DNA from: Rubrobacter sp.
GTDB taxonomy: Bacteria > Chloroflexota > Chloroflexia > Thermobaculales > Thermobaculaceae
NCBI GenBank assembly: GCA_016781845.1
Contig: JADDPP010000403.1
Span: 1 to 37,416, forward strand
Reading direction: 5' to 3'
DNA: 37,416 nucleotides
The notes under the pieces: model-generated
What the model saw: the letters and a program-made list of their open reading frames with translations, nothing else
Told to the model about the DNA's origin: nothing
Database searches by the model: none
Made by a program: the position numbers and the translations under genes
Part shown: positions 15,157 to 22,982 of the stretch, in pieces
Position numbering within the stretch: position 1 is the stretch's first letter
Layout: the number at the start of each line of letters is the position of its first letter

Positions 15157-15189
15157 AAGGGTGCGCGAGCGTGCCCACCCTTTGTTATT
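15157..15189 (+). terminator. Probable rho-independent terminator after the SDR gene
   Basis: AAGGGTG (15157-15163) pairs with CACCCTT (15176-15182), followed directly by TTGTTATT. It lies 28 bases after the SDR stop, the expected place for a terminator. Confidence 0.55.
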
Positions 15190-15222
15190 GCCACCGTATC
15201 GGCTGGTGGTAGGGCAGAACTT

Positions 15223-15252
15223 TGCAGAGACGTTGTGTGCAACGTCTCTGCA
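15223..15252. repeat. GACGTTG palindrome family, copy 1
   Basis: TGCAGAGACGTTG-tgtg-CAACGTCTCTGCA is a perfect 13-bp inverted repeat with a 4-nt loop. It is located between the convergent SDR and Fur-family genes. It is the longest of four related palindromes in 15.2-21.8 kb. Confidence 0.8.
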
Positions 15253-15282
15253 GCATCCCTTCGATGCCGCGCTCCCCTCTCT

Positions 15283-15747
15283 TTACTCGCTTTCGCCCGT
15301 CCCGCTGTCATCGCCGTCGCCCCTGCATTTCGCGCAGCGACCATAGACGGCGTAATGCGTCATCAGCGCGTCGAAGCCGTACTTCTTTTGCAGGTGAGTG
15401 TGAACGTCGTGGAAGATCTCCTGTGGCACAGTGCTTACCGCCCCGCAGCGCTGACAGATCAGGTGGTGGTGGTCGGCTTTGTCCGCCGGGTGGTACTGCC
15501 ATCGTCCGCCACCGAGGTCGGTCTGCGTTATCAGGCCGGAGTCGCGCAGCAACTCCAAAGTTCTGTAGACGGTAGAGAAACTGATATGGGGATAGCTCTT
15601 GCGCACGTCCTCATAGAGACCTTCCGCGGTGACGTGGTCGGAGGCGCCGAGCAGGGACTCGAGTATCATCGTGCGCTGGGGCGTGATGCGGTAGCCGTGC
15701 TTCTGTAGCGCCCCAACCGCTTTCTCCATCGTAACGGCTTCTGCCAT
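15283..15747 (-). CDS. Fur-family metal- or peroxide-responsive transcriptional regulator
   Basis: A 154-aa protein of typical Fur length. The N-terminal winged helix has YRITPQRTMILESLL and FSTVYRTLELL (recognition helix). The dimerisation domain has the His-rich DHHHLICQRCG with Cys98/Cys101 and a second pair Cys138/Cys141 in YGRCAKC, forming a structural zinc site. Which metal or signal it senses (Fe, Zn, Mn or peroxide) cannot be fixed from the sequence. The start is ATG 15747 with GGAGG 7 nt upstream; the track's start adds one TTG codon. No metal uptake gene adjoins it, so it may act on distant targets. Confidence 0.88.
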   Translation of the reverse strand: MAEAVTMEKAVGALQKHGYRITPQRTMILESLLGASDHVTAEGLYEDVRKSYPHISFSTVYRTLELLRDSGLITQTDLGGGRWQYHPADKADHHHLICQRCGAVSTVPQEIFHDVHTHLQKKYGFDALMTHYAVYGRCAKCRGDGDDSGTGESE

Positions 15748-15997
15748 CAACTATCCTCCAGTCGCTATAACTATGGCACGAGTGTATCAAAAGTTACTAC
15801 CATATGCTTATACTTGCACTAACTGATGTCATCCGACAGGATGAGGGCTCGCCTTGCTTGCTACCTGTGGTTCGGGGTGGCTACAATGCCACGTTCCAGG
15901 TCCTGCCAGCGCCACACGCGAGGCGGGAATTGCCGGTTGCCATAGCGCCCCCAATCAGGGGTGATGAACCAGATACATAAAAGGGGAAGCTAACTAT

Positions 15998-17530
15998 ATG
16001 ACCTTCGCGCACCGTCTACTCTCGCTCCTTCTTCTCGCCGTCCTCCTGGCGGCGTGCGGTGGCAGCTCGCGCACCACTCCCGCCGCCACCGCCCCCTCGC
16101 AGGCGAACAATCAGCAGGCGTCGAGCGCAACGACGCAGCCCGCCGCGCAGCCGACGGAGGCGGCCACCGCGCCAGCCGTTGCTACCGAGGTGCCTCAAAC
16201 TGACGGCACGGCGCCCGCCCCCGCGGAGTCCACCGCGCTGGCGACTACTGAGCCTGAGCCTGCGCAGGCAACGGTGCAGCCGGTCGCTACGCAAGTTCCC
16301 GAAGCCACCGAGGCCCCTCAGAATGAGACCGGCGGCGCAGCAGCCCCTGCTGAGGGCGCGGCGTACACGGGTACTGTGCTGAGCCATACGGGCAAGCCAC
16401 TCGCGAAGGCGATGGTGTACGCAGGCAACTCGATGGTGCGCACAGATGCGCGGGGGCGCTACCGTGTGCAGGCCTCCCCAGGCGCGCAGGAGTTGACCGT
16501 CATGGCGCCCGGCTACAGGAAGCACACCGCGAAGCTCGGAGAGGGTAACGGTAACGTGCGCCTGGAACCGTTCGTCGCCAAGGGCGTGTACGTCTCGGGC
16601 ATCGGGGACGACGACGTGCGGGAACGTTTCTACGGACTGATGGAGGACACCGAGCTCAACGCGATGGTCATCAACGTGAAGAACGACGATGGCAGGGTGT
16701 TCACGAGCAAAGTGCCGCTCGCGCGGGAGACGGGCGCGAGCTTCGAGGACTTCCACCTGCGTGACGTTGTGGCCGACGCCCACAAGCGCGGTATCTACGT
16801 CATCGGCCGCTTCACTACGTTTCGTGACCCTAACCTCGCCACCGAGCGGCCCGACCTCGCTATCCAGAACCAGGCCGGCAAGGTGTGGGAGGACAACCAG
16901 GGGCACAGGTGGGTGGACCCGTTCCGCCGCGAGGTATGGGACTACTTCGGTGACCTTCTTGAGGAGATAGCGGAATCGGGCATAGACGAGATTCAGTTCG
17001 ACTACGTGCGCTTCCCGGTGGACGGCGACCTGAGCTCGGTCAAGTACAAGACGCCGAGCACACGTGTAAACCGGCCGCAGACTATCAGCTCATTCCTCAA
17101 ATACGCGGAGGGCCGGCTGCGCCCGCATAAGGTATTCATCTCCGCGGACACTTACGGTCTCACGGTTGTTAGCGACAACGAGCAGGGAACGGGCCAGATC
17201 GTGCAGCGGCTCGCGCCGTACCTGGACTACTACTCCCCGATGATATACCCGGACCACTTCGCGGCAGGCTCCTTTGGGTTCCAGATTCCCTCGGCACACC
17301 CGTACGAGGTGATCTACAGGAGCGTAAAGCAGGCGCAGGCGAAGCTGAAGGGGACGCCCGTGCTGGTGCGCCCGTACCTCTCCGCGTTCAGGGACACCCA
17401 GTTCGGGCAGCCATTCGGCCTGCCTCAGTTCCTCGCGCAGAAGAGGGGCGCGGAGGAGGCGGGCGCCCACAGCTGGATCTACTGGGATGCCGCCCTCAAG
17501 TACCCTGACGAGCTCTTCCGAGCCGAATAA
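15998..17530 (+). CDS. Lipoprotein with carboxypeptidase-regulatory-like and DUF4015 (glycosidase-like) domains
   Basis: A 510-aa exported lipoprotein. Signal peptide with lipobox LLAAC places the lipidated Cys at 20. Residues 21-120 are a low-complexity Ala/Thr/Pro/Gln linker that would tether the protein to the cell surface. About 122-190 is a beta-sandwich of the carboxypeptidase regulatory type (TGTVLSHTGKPLAKAMVY, TDARGRYRV). From about 196 to the end is a TIM-barrel-like DUF4015 domain with GVYVSG, LNAMVINVKNDDG, GIYVIGRFTTFRDP, EIQFDYVRFP and DYYSPMIYPDHF; this family is considered a glycoside-hydrolase-like fold of unverified activity. SD AAAAGGGGAA precedes the ATG. A role in envelope or extracellular polysaccharide handling is inferred. 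Confidence 0.85.
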   Translation: MTFAHRLLSLLLLAVLLAACGGSSRTTPAATAPSQANNQQASSATTQPAAQPTEAATAPAVATEVPQTDGTAPAPAESTALATTEPEPAQATVQPVATQVPEATEAPQNETGGAAAPAEGAAYTGTVLSHTGKPLAKAMVYAGNSMVRTDARGRYRVQASPGAQELTVMAPGYRKHTAKLGEGNGNVRLEPFVAKGVYVSGIGDDDVRERFYGLMEDTELNAMVINVKNDDGRVFTSKVPLARETGASFEDFHLRDVVADAHKRGIYVIGRFTTFRDPNLATERPDLAIQNQAGKVWEDNQGHRWVDPFRREVWDYFGDLLEEIAESGIDEIQFDYVRFPVDGDLSSVKYKTPSTRVNRPQTISSFLKYAEGRLRPHKVFISADTYGLTVVSDNEQGTGQIVQRLAPYLDYYSPMIYPDHFAAGSFGFQIPSAHPYEVIYRSVKQAQAKLKGTPVLVRPYLSAFRDTQFGQPFGLPQFLAQKRGAEEAGAHSWIYWDAALKYPDELFRAE

Positions 17531-17564
17531 GCACCCGGACGTTACACACGGAGGTGAAGAGAGC

Positions 17565-17951
17565 ATGCACCGCAGCAGGCTAACGGCGCTCGTGATAGAT
17601 TGCCACGACATGGAGGCCGGTATTGCGTTCTGGACGGGTGCGCTCGGCACCGAGGCCATACGCAACGACGACCCCGGTGACCCCTACGTGACGCTGGAGA
17701 AGAAGGCTGGCTCACTCACCCTTCTCCTCCAGAGGGTGCCCGAGACAAAGGCGTGCAAGAGCCGCATCCACCTCGACATCGAGACGGATAATGTAGACGC
17801 GGAGGTCGCGAGGCTGGAGGCGCTGGGCGCGCGGCGGCAGCAGATGATTCAGGGCTGGTGGGTGATGCACGACCCGAACGGCAACGAGTTCTGCGTCGTC
17901 CCCGTTCAGAGCCGCGAGTTCCCCGAGGGCGCAGCTACATGGGGGCAGTAA
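17565..17951 (+). CDS. VOC-superfamily (glyoxalase-like) protein
   Basis: A 128-aa protein with the paired beta-alpha-beta-beta-beta modules of the vicinal oxygen chelate superfamily: ALVIDCHDMEAGIAFWTGALG, then RIHLDIETDNVDAEVARLEALGA and VMHDPNGNEFCVV. The DPNGNEFC motif carries a typical last-strand metal-ligand Glu. The start at 17565 follows GGAGGTG with 8 nt spacing, so the 26 extra residues in the track are not coding. It is 34 bases after the lipoprotein stop and probably co-transcribed with it. Activity may be glyoxalase, dioxygenase or antibiotic-binding; the sequence does not decide. Confidence 0.8.
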   Translation: MHRSRLTALVIDCHDMEAGIAFWTGALGTEAIRNDDPGDPYVTLEKKAGSLTLLLQRVPETKACKSRIHLDIETDNVDAEVARLEALGARRQQMIQGWWVMHDPNGNEFCVVPVQSREFPEGAATWGQ

Positions 17952-18050
17952 GGGCTTGATGTTAGCGTGTCGCGTGTATGCGCGGCACATTCGAGGGGTG
18001 TCGTGAGACTACGCACCTGACGGTACGGCTGGAGCATTGAGCTCGCTGCC

Positions 18051-19313
18051 TCAGGAGCGCAGCGCGTGCCTCCACCCTTCCGGCACCGCGCCACCGTACT
18101 CAATCTCCGCGGCGCCCAGGAAGATGGCGAGCTGTGCTACGGCATCCGCCACTGCCCTGGCTGTGTGTTCGTCAGCGGGAGCATTCGGCTCGGCGTAGAC
18201 CGCGTTGACGGTGAGCACGCTTCGCGCTCGGTCCATAAAGGGGTCAATGCGGCCTATGAGACGGTCGCCGTGGAGGATGGGCAGGACGTAGTACCCGTAC
18301 TCGCGCAAGTGTTTCGGTACGTATATCTCGACGCGGTACCGGAAGCTCCAAAGCTGCTCGGTGCGGGCGCGGTCGCAGATGAGGTTATCGAACGGGGAGA
18401 GCAGCGTGGTGCGCGGCGCCCACCCATCGCCCGTCTCCAACTGCTCCAGCAGCGGCATGTCCTCGGCGTGTACGTACCACGGGCCGGGCCACGCCCGCCC
18501 ACCTTCCTCTCTCATCTCCACGCGCACGACGCGGCCTTCCGCTTCCAGCTCCGCGAGCACAGAAGCGAGCGCGGGGTAGCGGGCGCGCGTGTAGTGGCGT
18601 GTGATGTGAGCCGGCTTCGCGACCCCCAGCGCCCGCAGGGACTTCTGAGCGGCTCGGCGTACCACCTCGCGCCAGGGTAGCTCCTGACGGGGCGTCCACT
18701 CCGGAAGGCAACGCTCCGAGAGGTCCCATAGCTTCTGTCCGCCCGCGCGCCCGGCTACCATTATCTGACCGCTGCTCCACAGGTAGTCGAGCATGCGCCC
18801 AACGTTGCGCCCGCCGGTCCAGCCCCGCGAGGGCCAGCCGCGCACCGCCTCGTCCTCGAAGTAGCGCGAGGGCAGCGGGCCGTGGAGGTCGAGCTCCGAG
18901 AGGATGGTGCGACGCAGCGCATCGTTCTCCCCCACCCACGCCCGCAGCCGGACTTCACTCGCTGAGCTGCCCTTGCCGTACGCGCGCATCTCGGCACTGT
19001 GGATCGGGTAATCCTCCGTCAACACGATAGAGGCACAGTGAGCCCAGTACTCGAAGAGGCTATGCTCTCTCCACAGCAGGGTGTCGAGGTGCGCCGGGTC
19101 GTACGCACCCAGGCGGCTCCACAAGACGAGCAGGTGACTGCGCGCAACGGCGCTGATAGGATCTATCTGCAGGCAGCCCAGATCGCGCACGAGGTCGAGG
19201 ATGCCTGCAGGGTCCGGCTGCGAGGTTGGCCCGGCCAGCCCCTGCCGCGCTATGGCGAGGCGGCGCGCGAGGAGGGGGGTGAGTGTGCGTACCGGGCTGG
19301 CGGTTGCGATCAA
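18051..19313 (-). CDS. Winged-helix DNA glycosylase of the YcaQ/AlkZ (HTH_42) family
   Basis: A 420-aa protein. The family's three tandem winged-helix layout is suggested by RRLAIARQGLAG at the N-terminus, LGCLQIDPISAVARSHLLVLWSRLG with the catalytic Q-x-D tripeptide (QID), LFEYWAHCASIVL, and the C-terminal LLSPFDNLICDR and GYYVLPILHGDRLIGRIDP blocks. Characterised members unhook interstrand crosslinks or remove bulky alkylated bases; QxD is the YcaQ-type rather than the AlkZ QxQ type. I set the start at TTG 19313, which has AGGAG 8 nt upstream and begins just before the conserved LARRLAIARQ; the GTG at 19451 abuts a palindromic repeat and adds atypical sequence. It is convergent with the VOC gene. 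Confidence 0.82.
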   Translation of the reverse strand: MIATASPVRTLTPLLARRLAIARQGLAGPTSQPDPAGILDLVRDLGCLQIDPISAVARSHLLVLWSRLGAYDPAHLDTLLWREHSLFEYWAHCASIVLTEDYPIHSAEMRAYGKGSSASEVRLRAWVGENDALRRTILSELDLHGPLPSRYFEDEAVRGWPSRGWTGGRNVGRMLDYLWSSGQIMVAGRAGGQKLWDLSERCLPEWTPRQELPWREVVRRAAQKSLRALGVAKPAHITRHYTRARYPALASVLAELEAEGRVVRVEMREEGGRAWPGPWYVHAEDMPLLEQLETGDGWAPRTTLLSPFDNLICDRARTEQLWSFRYRVEIYVPKHLREYGYYVLPILHGDRLIGRIDPFMDRARSVLTVNAVYAEPNAPADEHTARAVADAVAQLAIFLGAAEIEYGGAVPEGWRHALRS

Positions 19314-19456
19314 AAGGCTGTCTCCTGGGTCGGGTACTTCATTATGACATCGCCACGGTTCGGTTTCGCTGCCAGGTCTCGAGTGTGGCATCCGCCTGGG
19401 CGATCCGGTGGGGCAGGGCGATTTCAAAGTTGCTCTCAGAGCACCGTACACCCGTA

Positions 19457-19478
19457 GAGACGTAGCGTGCTACGTCTC
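19457..19478. repeat. GACGTAGC palindrome family, copy 2
   Basis: GAGACGTAGC-gt-GCTACGTCTC is a perfect 10-bp inverted repeat with a 2-nt loop. Relative to copy 4 the T in GTTGC is replaced by A, with a matching change in the other arm. Confidence 0.75.
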
Positions 19479-19548
19479 CTCCACCTCTCGGTTACCTTCG
19501 CCGCCTGGGGCCACTCGCTAGTTGCCCTTGATGGAGGTAGAGTTGCCG

Positions 19549-19597
19549 CAGAGACGTTGTGCAGAGCTTGCGCAGACGTAGCGTGCAATGTCTCTAC
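19549..19597. repeat. GACGTTG palindrome family, copy 3 (degenerate/composite)
   Basis: A left arm GCAGAGACGTTG is followed by a partly duplicated and mismatched stretch, AGACGTAGCGTGCAATGTCTCTAC. It looks like one and a half units, or a decayed copy. Confidence 0.55.
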
Positions 19598-19769
19598 GGT
19601 CGTTGTCGCGTTCCCTGTGCGGTTGTTACCGCCATACAGTTGCCAGAAGTGGGAGGCGTAGAGCTACTATGCCAACCTTGACTTCGCCGTGCCAGGTGGG
19701 TTGTAGCTGCACCGGTAGCGGTGTTACTCCCGCACAGATCGGCATCTTGATACGTTGGAGAAGCACGTA

Positions 19770-20435
19770 TCACGCCTTCCCGGCCGACGTGAGTCGGTCA
19801 CGAAGAAACCTCACCGTGCGCTCCCAGGCCAGCTGCGCCGCGTCCGCGTTGTAGTGTCCAGGCCGGTCCTCCTCGAAGAACCAGTGTCCGGTGCCGGGGT
19901 AGGTGTAGACTTCTATCTCCCTGCCCTTTGCCCGTAGCCCCTCCTCCAGCCGCCGTACGTCCTCGGGGGGCGCGTACTCGTCCTGCTCCGCGAAGTGTCC
20001 CTGAAACGAGGCGTCGGCACTGATGTTCTCCGGGTTGCCTGCCTCGTAGAACGTCACGACCGCACTTATGTGGTCCTCCAACAGCAGCGCCCAGGCGCCG
20101 CCCAGGGAAAACCCCACCACTCCGATGTTCTCACCCTGCACCCCATCCGACGACCGCAGCCGGTCTATCGCGGCGGTTATCAGCGCGTACGTTCGGTCGC
20201 CGTCCATGCCGGCAACCAGTCGCTCAGCCTCCTCTATCGTGGCCGCGGTCGCGCGGTTGCCGTAAAGGTAGGGCGCGAGCGCGATGAAGCCCTCCCCCGC
20301 CAGCCGGTCGCACAACCCCTTGAAGAACGGCGTCAGCCCCCACCAGGCATGCAGCACCAGCACTCCCGGTCCACCGTCCCGCGGTGCCGCAAGATACGCT
20401 GTGTTACCCACGTCACCAGCCCTGTACTCAATCAT
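19770..20435 (-). CDS. Dienelactone hydrolase family protein (alpha/beta hydrolase, Ser nucleophile)
   Basis: A 221-aa alpha/beta hydrolase of the DLH group. VLHAWWGLTPFFKGLCDRLA and FIALAPYLYG are typical of the family. The nucleophile elbow reads GFSLGG with Ser110, where classical dienelactone hydrolases have Cys; the acid Asp152 (EQDEYAPP) and His184 (GTGHWFFEE) complete the triad. Such proteins hydrolyse small esters or lactones; this subgroup has no settled substrate. The start at 20435 has AGGTG 6 nt upstream, while the track's GTG overlaps the SD. It may link to the lactone-forming dehydrogenases elsewhere in the window, but no operon connects them. Confidence 0.85.
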   Translation of the reverse strand: MIEYRAGDVGNTAYLAAPRDGGPGVLVLHAWWGLTPFFKGLCDRLAGEGFIALAPYLYGNRATAATIEEAERLVAGMDGDRTYALITAAIDRLRSSDGVQGENIGVVGFSLGGAWALLLEDHISAVVTFYEAGNPENISADASFQGHFAEQDEYAPPEDVRRLEEGLRAKGREIEVYTYPGTGHWFFEEDRPGHYNADAAQLAWERTVRFLRDRLTSAGKA

Positions 20436-20692
20436 CGCCCCCACCTTTCATCGCTGTTTGCCACACCTGGGTTGAGCGTATCATCGAAACAGGCCATAAT
20501 CGTTCCTGTTAGCAGCTCTGCGTATGCACCGAGATCCTCCGCTGTGGAGAGAGCCGGGAACCCAGGATGTAAGTGCTGACGTTTAGCCGCGCTCACCGGT
20601 ATGTGGCGGCTGGAGGTCAGTGGACGGTCGCGAGGCATTACCACTGCGCTCTCCGCGCTCCCTGCAGTAAATGACCCAAAAGGAGGATAACT

Positions 20693-21652
20693 CTGTACCA
20701 TCCAACGACGCGCGTGCTGACGGTGCTGGAGCTGTTGCAAGGGCACGCGCAGATGAGCGGACCGCAGATCGCAGCGCGTCTGGAGGTGGACATCCGCACG
20801 GTGCGGCGGTACGTTACGATGCTGCAGGACCTGGGTATACCGGTCGAGGCGGGACGTGGCCGTCACGGGGCGTACAGGCTGCGGCCTGGATTCAAGCTGC
20901 CTCCGCTGATGTTCACCGAGGACGAAGCCCTCGCGCTCACCCTTAGCATGCTCGCCGCGAAGCAACTCGGGCTCGGCGTCGCCGCGCCCTCGGTGGAAGG
21001 CGCGCTCGCCAAAGTGGAGCGTGTGATGTCCGGCTCCCTGCGCGAGCGTGTCCAGGCCGTGCAGGAGACTCTGGTGTGGGACGGTTCCCCACCCGCCTCA
21101 ACGCCTCCGAGCTCCGTGGTCGTCGCGTTCAGCCAGGCCGCGAGAGAGCAATGCTCGCTGCGAGTCCGCTACCTCTCCTGGCGCGGGGAGGAGACGGAGC
21201 GCGCCTTCGATCCGTACGGCCTCGTCTATCGCGGTGGCTTCTGGTACTCCGCTGGGTACTGCCACCTACGCGACGGGCTGCGGGTGTTCCGGCTCGACAG
21301 GGTGCTGGAGGCTGAGCCCGGGGAGCGGAGGTTCGCTCCGCCCGCCAAGTTCGATGTTCTGGAGCACGTGCTCTCTTCGCTCGCAAGCACGCCAGGTGAG
21401 TGGGACGTGGAGCTGCTGCTGGAGACATCGCTCGACGATGCCCGGCAGCATGTACCGAGGGCGCTCGCGGCGCTGGAGGCCACGGCGGATGGGGTGGCGC
21501 TGCGATGCTATGTGCAGGATCTTGGCTGGTTCGCCCACTTCGTTGTCGGACTCGGCTGCCCGCTCGTCGTGCGCCGCCCGCCCGAGCTGCGCGAGGAGCT
21601 ACGCCGGTTAGCGTCGCATGCGGCGCGCCTGGCGGAGCGTACGGAGGGGTGA
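20693..21652 (+). CDS. HTH/WYL-domain transcriptional regulator
   Basis: About 319 aa. The N-terminal winged helix has LTVLELLQGHAQMSGPQIAA and DIRTVRRYVTMLQDLGIPVEA, then the PPLMFTEDEALALTL linker. The WYL sensor domain spans about 150-230, with LRVRYLSWRGEE, FDPYGLVYRGGFWYSAGYC and RVFRLDRV. WYL regulators bind small nucleic-acid-like or metabolite ligands and often sit near DNA-damage or defence genes. The track starts at GTG 20714, but AGGAGG at 20681-20686 sits 6 nt before CTG 20693, and the resulting opening (fM)YHPTTRV fits the usual start of such regulators, so a CTG start is proposed. The regulated gene is unknown. Confidence 0.83.
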   Translation: MYHPTTRVLTVLELLQGHAQMSGPQIAARLEVDIRTVRRYVTMLQDLGIPVEAGRGRHGAYRLRPGFKLPPLMFTEDEALALTLSMLAAKQLGLGVAAPSVEGALAKVERVMSGSLRERVQAVQETLVWDGSPPASTPPSSVVVAFSQAAREQCSLRVRYLSWRGEETERAFDPYGLVYRGGFWYSAGYCHLRDGLRVFRLDRVLEAEPGERRFAPPAKFDVLEHVLSSLASTPGEWDVELLLETSLDDARQHVPRALAALEATADGVALRCYVQDLGWFAHFVVGLGCPLVVRRPPELREELRRLASHAARLAERTEG

Positions 21653-21755
21653 GGACGGCACGTATACGTACCTCCTTGCAGGACACTCGTTCACGTAGAG
21701 ACTGCCAGCCAAGGCGATCTCGAGGTGGTGGTTGGCGGAAGTGGGCACGTTACGC

Positions 21756-21775
21756 AGACGTTGCGTGCAACGTCT
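21756..21775. repeat. GACGTTGC palindrome family, copy 4
   Basis: AGACGTTGC-gt-GCAACGTCT is a perfect 9-bp inverted repeat, extended on the right by CTAC as in the other copies. Confidence 0.75.
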
Positions 21776-21865
21776 CTACAGGTGTTTCACCCTCCGCTCG
21801 CGGGTGGATCTACCACACGCTACCTGAAGGCAGGCATCCAGCCCCAAAGCCAACCAGAATCTATA

Positions 21866-21874
21866 TGTGATAAT
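21866..21874 (+). promoter_or_regulatory. Candidate extended -10 promoter element before the leader ORF
   Basis: TGTGATAAT matches the TGN-TATAAT extended -10 form with one mismatch and lies 28 bases before the leader ATG. No clear -35 is present at 17 bp spacing, which extended -10 promoters tolerate. Confidence 0.35.
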
Positions 21875-21901
21875 GTCGTCTCATCCAGAGGAGTTAGCCA
21901 C

Positions 21902-21946
21902 ATGACAACTGAGCACGTACCTTCAACCCAGGACCGCCAACTGTGA
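21902..21946 (+). CDS. 14-aa leader peptide overlapping the EamA transporter start
   Basis: ATG 21902 has a strong SD, AGAGGAG, 8 nt upstream and opens a 14-codon frame (MTTEHVPSTQDRQL) whose TGA (21944-21946) overlaps the GTG start of the transporter (21943) as GTGA. The transporter itself lacks a good SD at its GTG, so ribosomes ending the leader could restart on the transporter. The peptide has no membrane or signal character and no run of a single amino acid, so classical attenuation is not obvious. It was hidden inside a longer artificial ORF in the track. Confidence 0.5.
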   Translation: MTTEHVPSTQDRQL

Positions 21947-22923
21947 CCCGGCGCGCGCAGCAAGCGAGCGCTCGAAGTGCAGGGGGACTTGCTGGCGCGG
22001 GGAGTCTGGCAGGGCCAGCCGCTCTCTCGTCCGCCGCCGCGCTGTGGGGTGGAATGTACGTGGTGAGCAAGGTAATCCTGGACCGCATCCCGCCATGGGT
22101 CCTGCTCGAGATGCGCTTTGTGCTGGGGCTACTCGCGCTTGGTGCGGTCGCGGGCAGGGCGGGCCGATGGCGGGTCCGACGCGAGGATCTGCCTGTGCTG
22201 GCGGTGCTGGGGCTGGTGGGGTACACGGGCTCGATAGGCACTCAGTTCCTAGGTATTGAGTTGAGCGGCGCAGCTCTCGGCTCGCTGCTCACCACAGCTT
22301 CACCTGCCTTCATCGCGCTGTTCGCATGGCGCATACTCCGCGAACCGCTGGACGCGCGTAAGGTAGCCGCGCTGTTCATCGCCTCGGCGGGCGTCGTCGC
22401 GGTAATCGGGCTGCCGGGTGAGTCCTCAGGTGGGATGCTGCGCGGGAACCTGTTTCTGCTGGGTGCGGCAGTGGCCTGGGCGCTGTACACTGTGATGGGA
22501 CGGCTGCTAACCCGCGAAGGACTCTCCCCGCTCACCGTCACTCTCTGGGCGAACCTCTTCGGCGTGCTGTTCACTGCGCCAATAGCAGCCTGGCAGTGGT
22601 CGCGCACTTCGTTCTCTTTGCCCACGGAGCCCCTAACCTGGGCTGGGGTGCTGTACCTGGGGGTATTGGCTACCGCTGCTGCGTTCTACCTATGGAACAA
22701 AGGCTTCGAGTACGTCCAACCTTCGACCGGGTCACTGTACCTCTTTGTCCAACCTCTTGTAGGCGGCGCGCTCGGAGCCGCACTGCTGGGCGAGAGGCTC
22801 TCGCCGGGCTTCTTCGTGGGCGCGGTGCTTATAGTCAGTGCCATCTACCTCTCCGCGAGCGGACGCGGTTCCGCCGCCCCAGAGAGGGTACCCCAACAGC
22901 GACTCCGGTATGGCCCTGACTGA
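21943..22923 (+). CDS. EamA-family (DMT superfamily) transporter
   Basis: A 326-aa inner-membrane protein with ten predicted spans arranged as two five-helix EamA repeats. The first starts with SSAAALWGGMYVVSKVIL and the second with GNLFLLGAAVAWALYTVMGRLL. The conserved ends of each repeat (LGIELSGAALGSLLTTASPAF and GFEYVQPSTGSLYLFVQPLVG) are clear. Such carriers export or import metabolites such as amino acids and nucleosides; the substrate is unknown. The start is the GTG overlapped by the leader peptide stop. The stop overlaps a possible P450 ATG by one base (TGATG), so the P450 is likely in the same transcript. Confidence 0.85.
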   Translation: MTRRAQQASARSAGGLAGAGSLAGPAALSSAAALWGGMYVVSKVILDRIPPWVLLEMRFVLGLLALGAVAGRAGRWRVRREDLPVLAVLGLVGYTGSIGTQFLGIELSGAALGSLLTTASPAFIALFAWRILREPLDARKVAALFIASAGVVAVIGLPGESSGGMLRGNLFLLGAAVAWALYTVMGRLLTREGLSPLTVTLWANLFGVLFTAPIAAWQWSRTSFSLPTEPLTWAGVLYLGVLATAAAFYLWNKGFEYVQPSTGSLYLFVQPLVGGALGAALLGERLSPGFFVGAVLIVSAIYLSASGRGSAAPERVPQQRLRYGPD

Positions 22924-22982
22924 TGCTTGCCAGGGATTGCGCCAAACGGCGCGGGCTGGATACTGTACAGGAGATTACTGCT

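Larger units (their letters stand above)
19314..19769. other. Gene-free interval of 456 bp holding two palindromic repeats
   Basis: This lies between the start of the DNA glycosylase gene and the 3' end of the dienelactone-hydrolase-like gene, both minus. It contains palindrome family copies 2 and 3. Short ORFs across it (60-152 codons) are translations of repeat or antisense sequence with no SD and no family resemblance. The promoter of the glycosylase gene must be in the first 100 bases. Confidence 0.5.
21653..21901. other. Intergenic region with repeat and promoter of the EamA-P450 unit
   Basis: Between the WYL regulator stop and the leader ORF there is no gene. The stretch holds palindrome copy 4 (21756-21775) and, near its end, an extended -10 promoter candidate. 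Confidence 0.5.

Noticed and set aside
15223-21775. Palindrome copies as a CRISPR array
   Set aside because: Copies are kilobases apart, differ from one another and have no regular spacers or cas genes.
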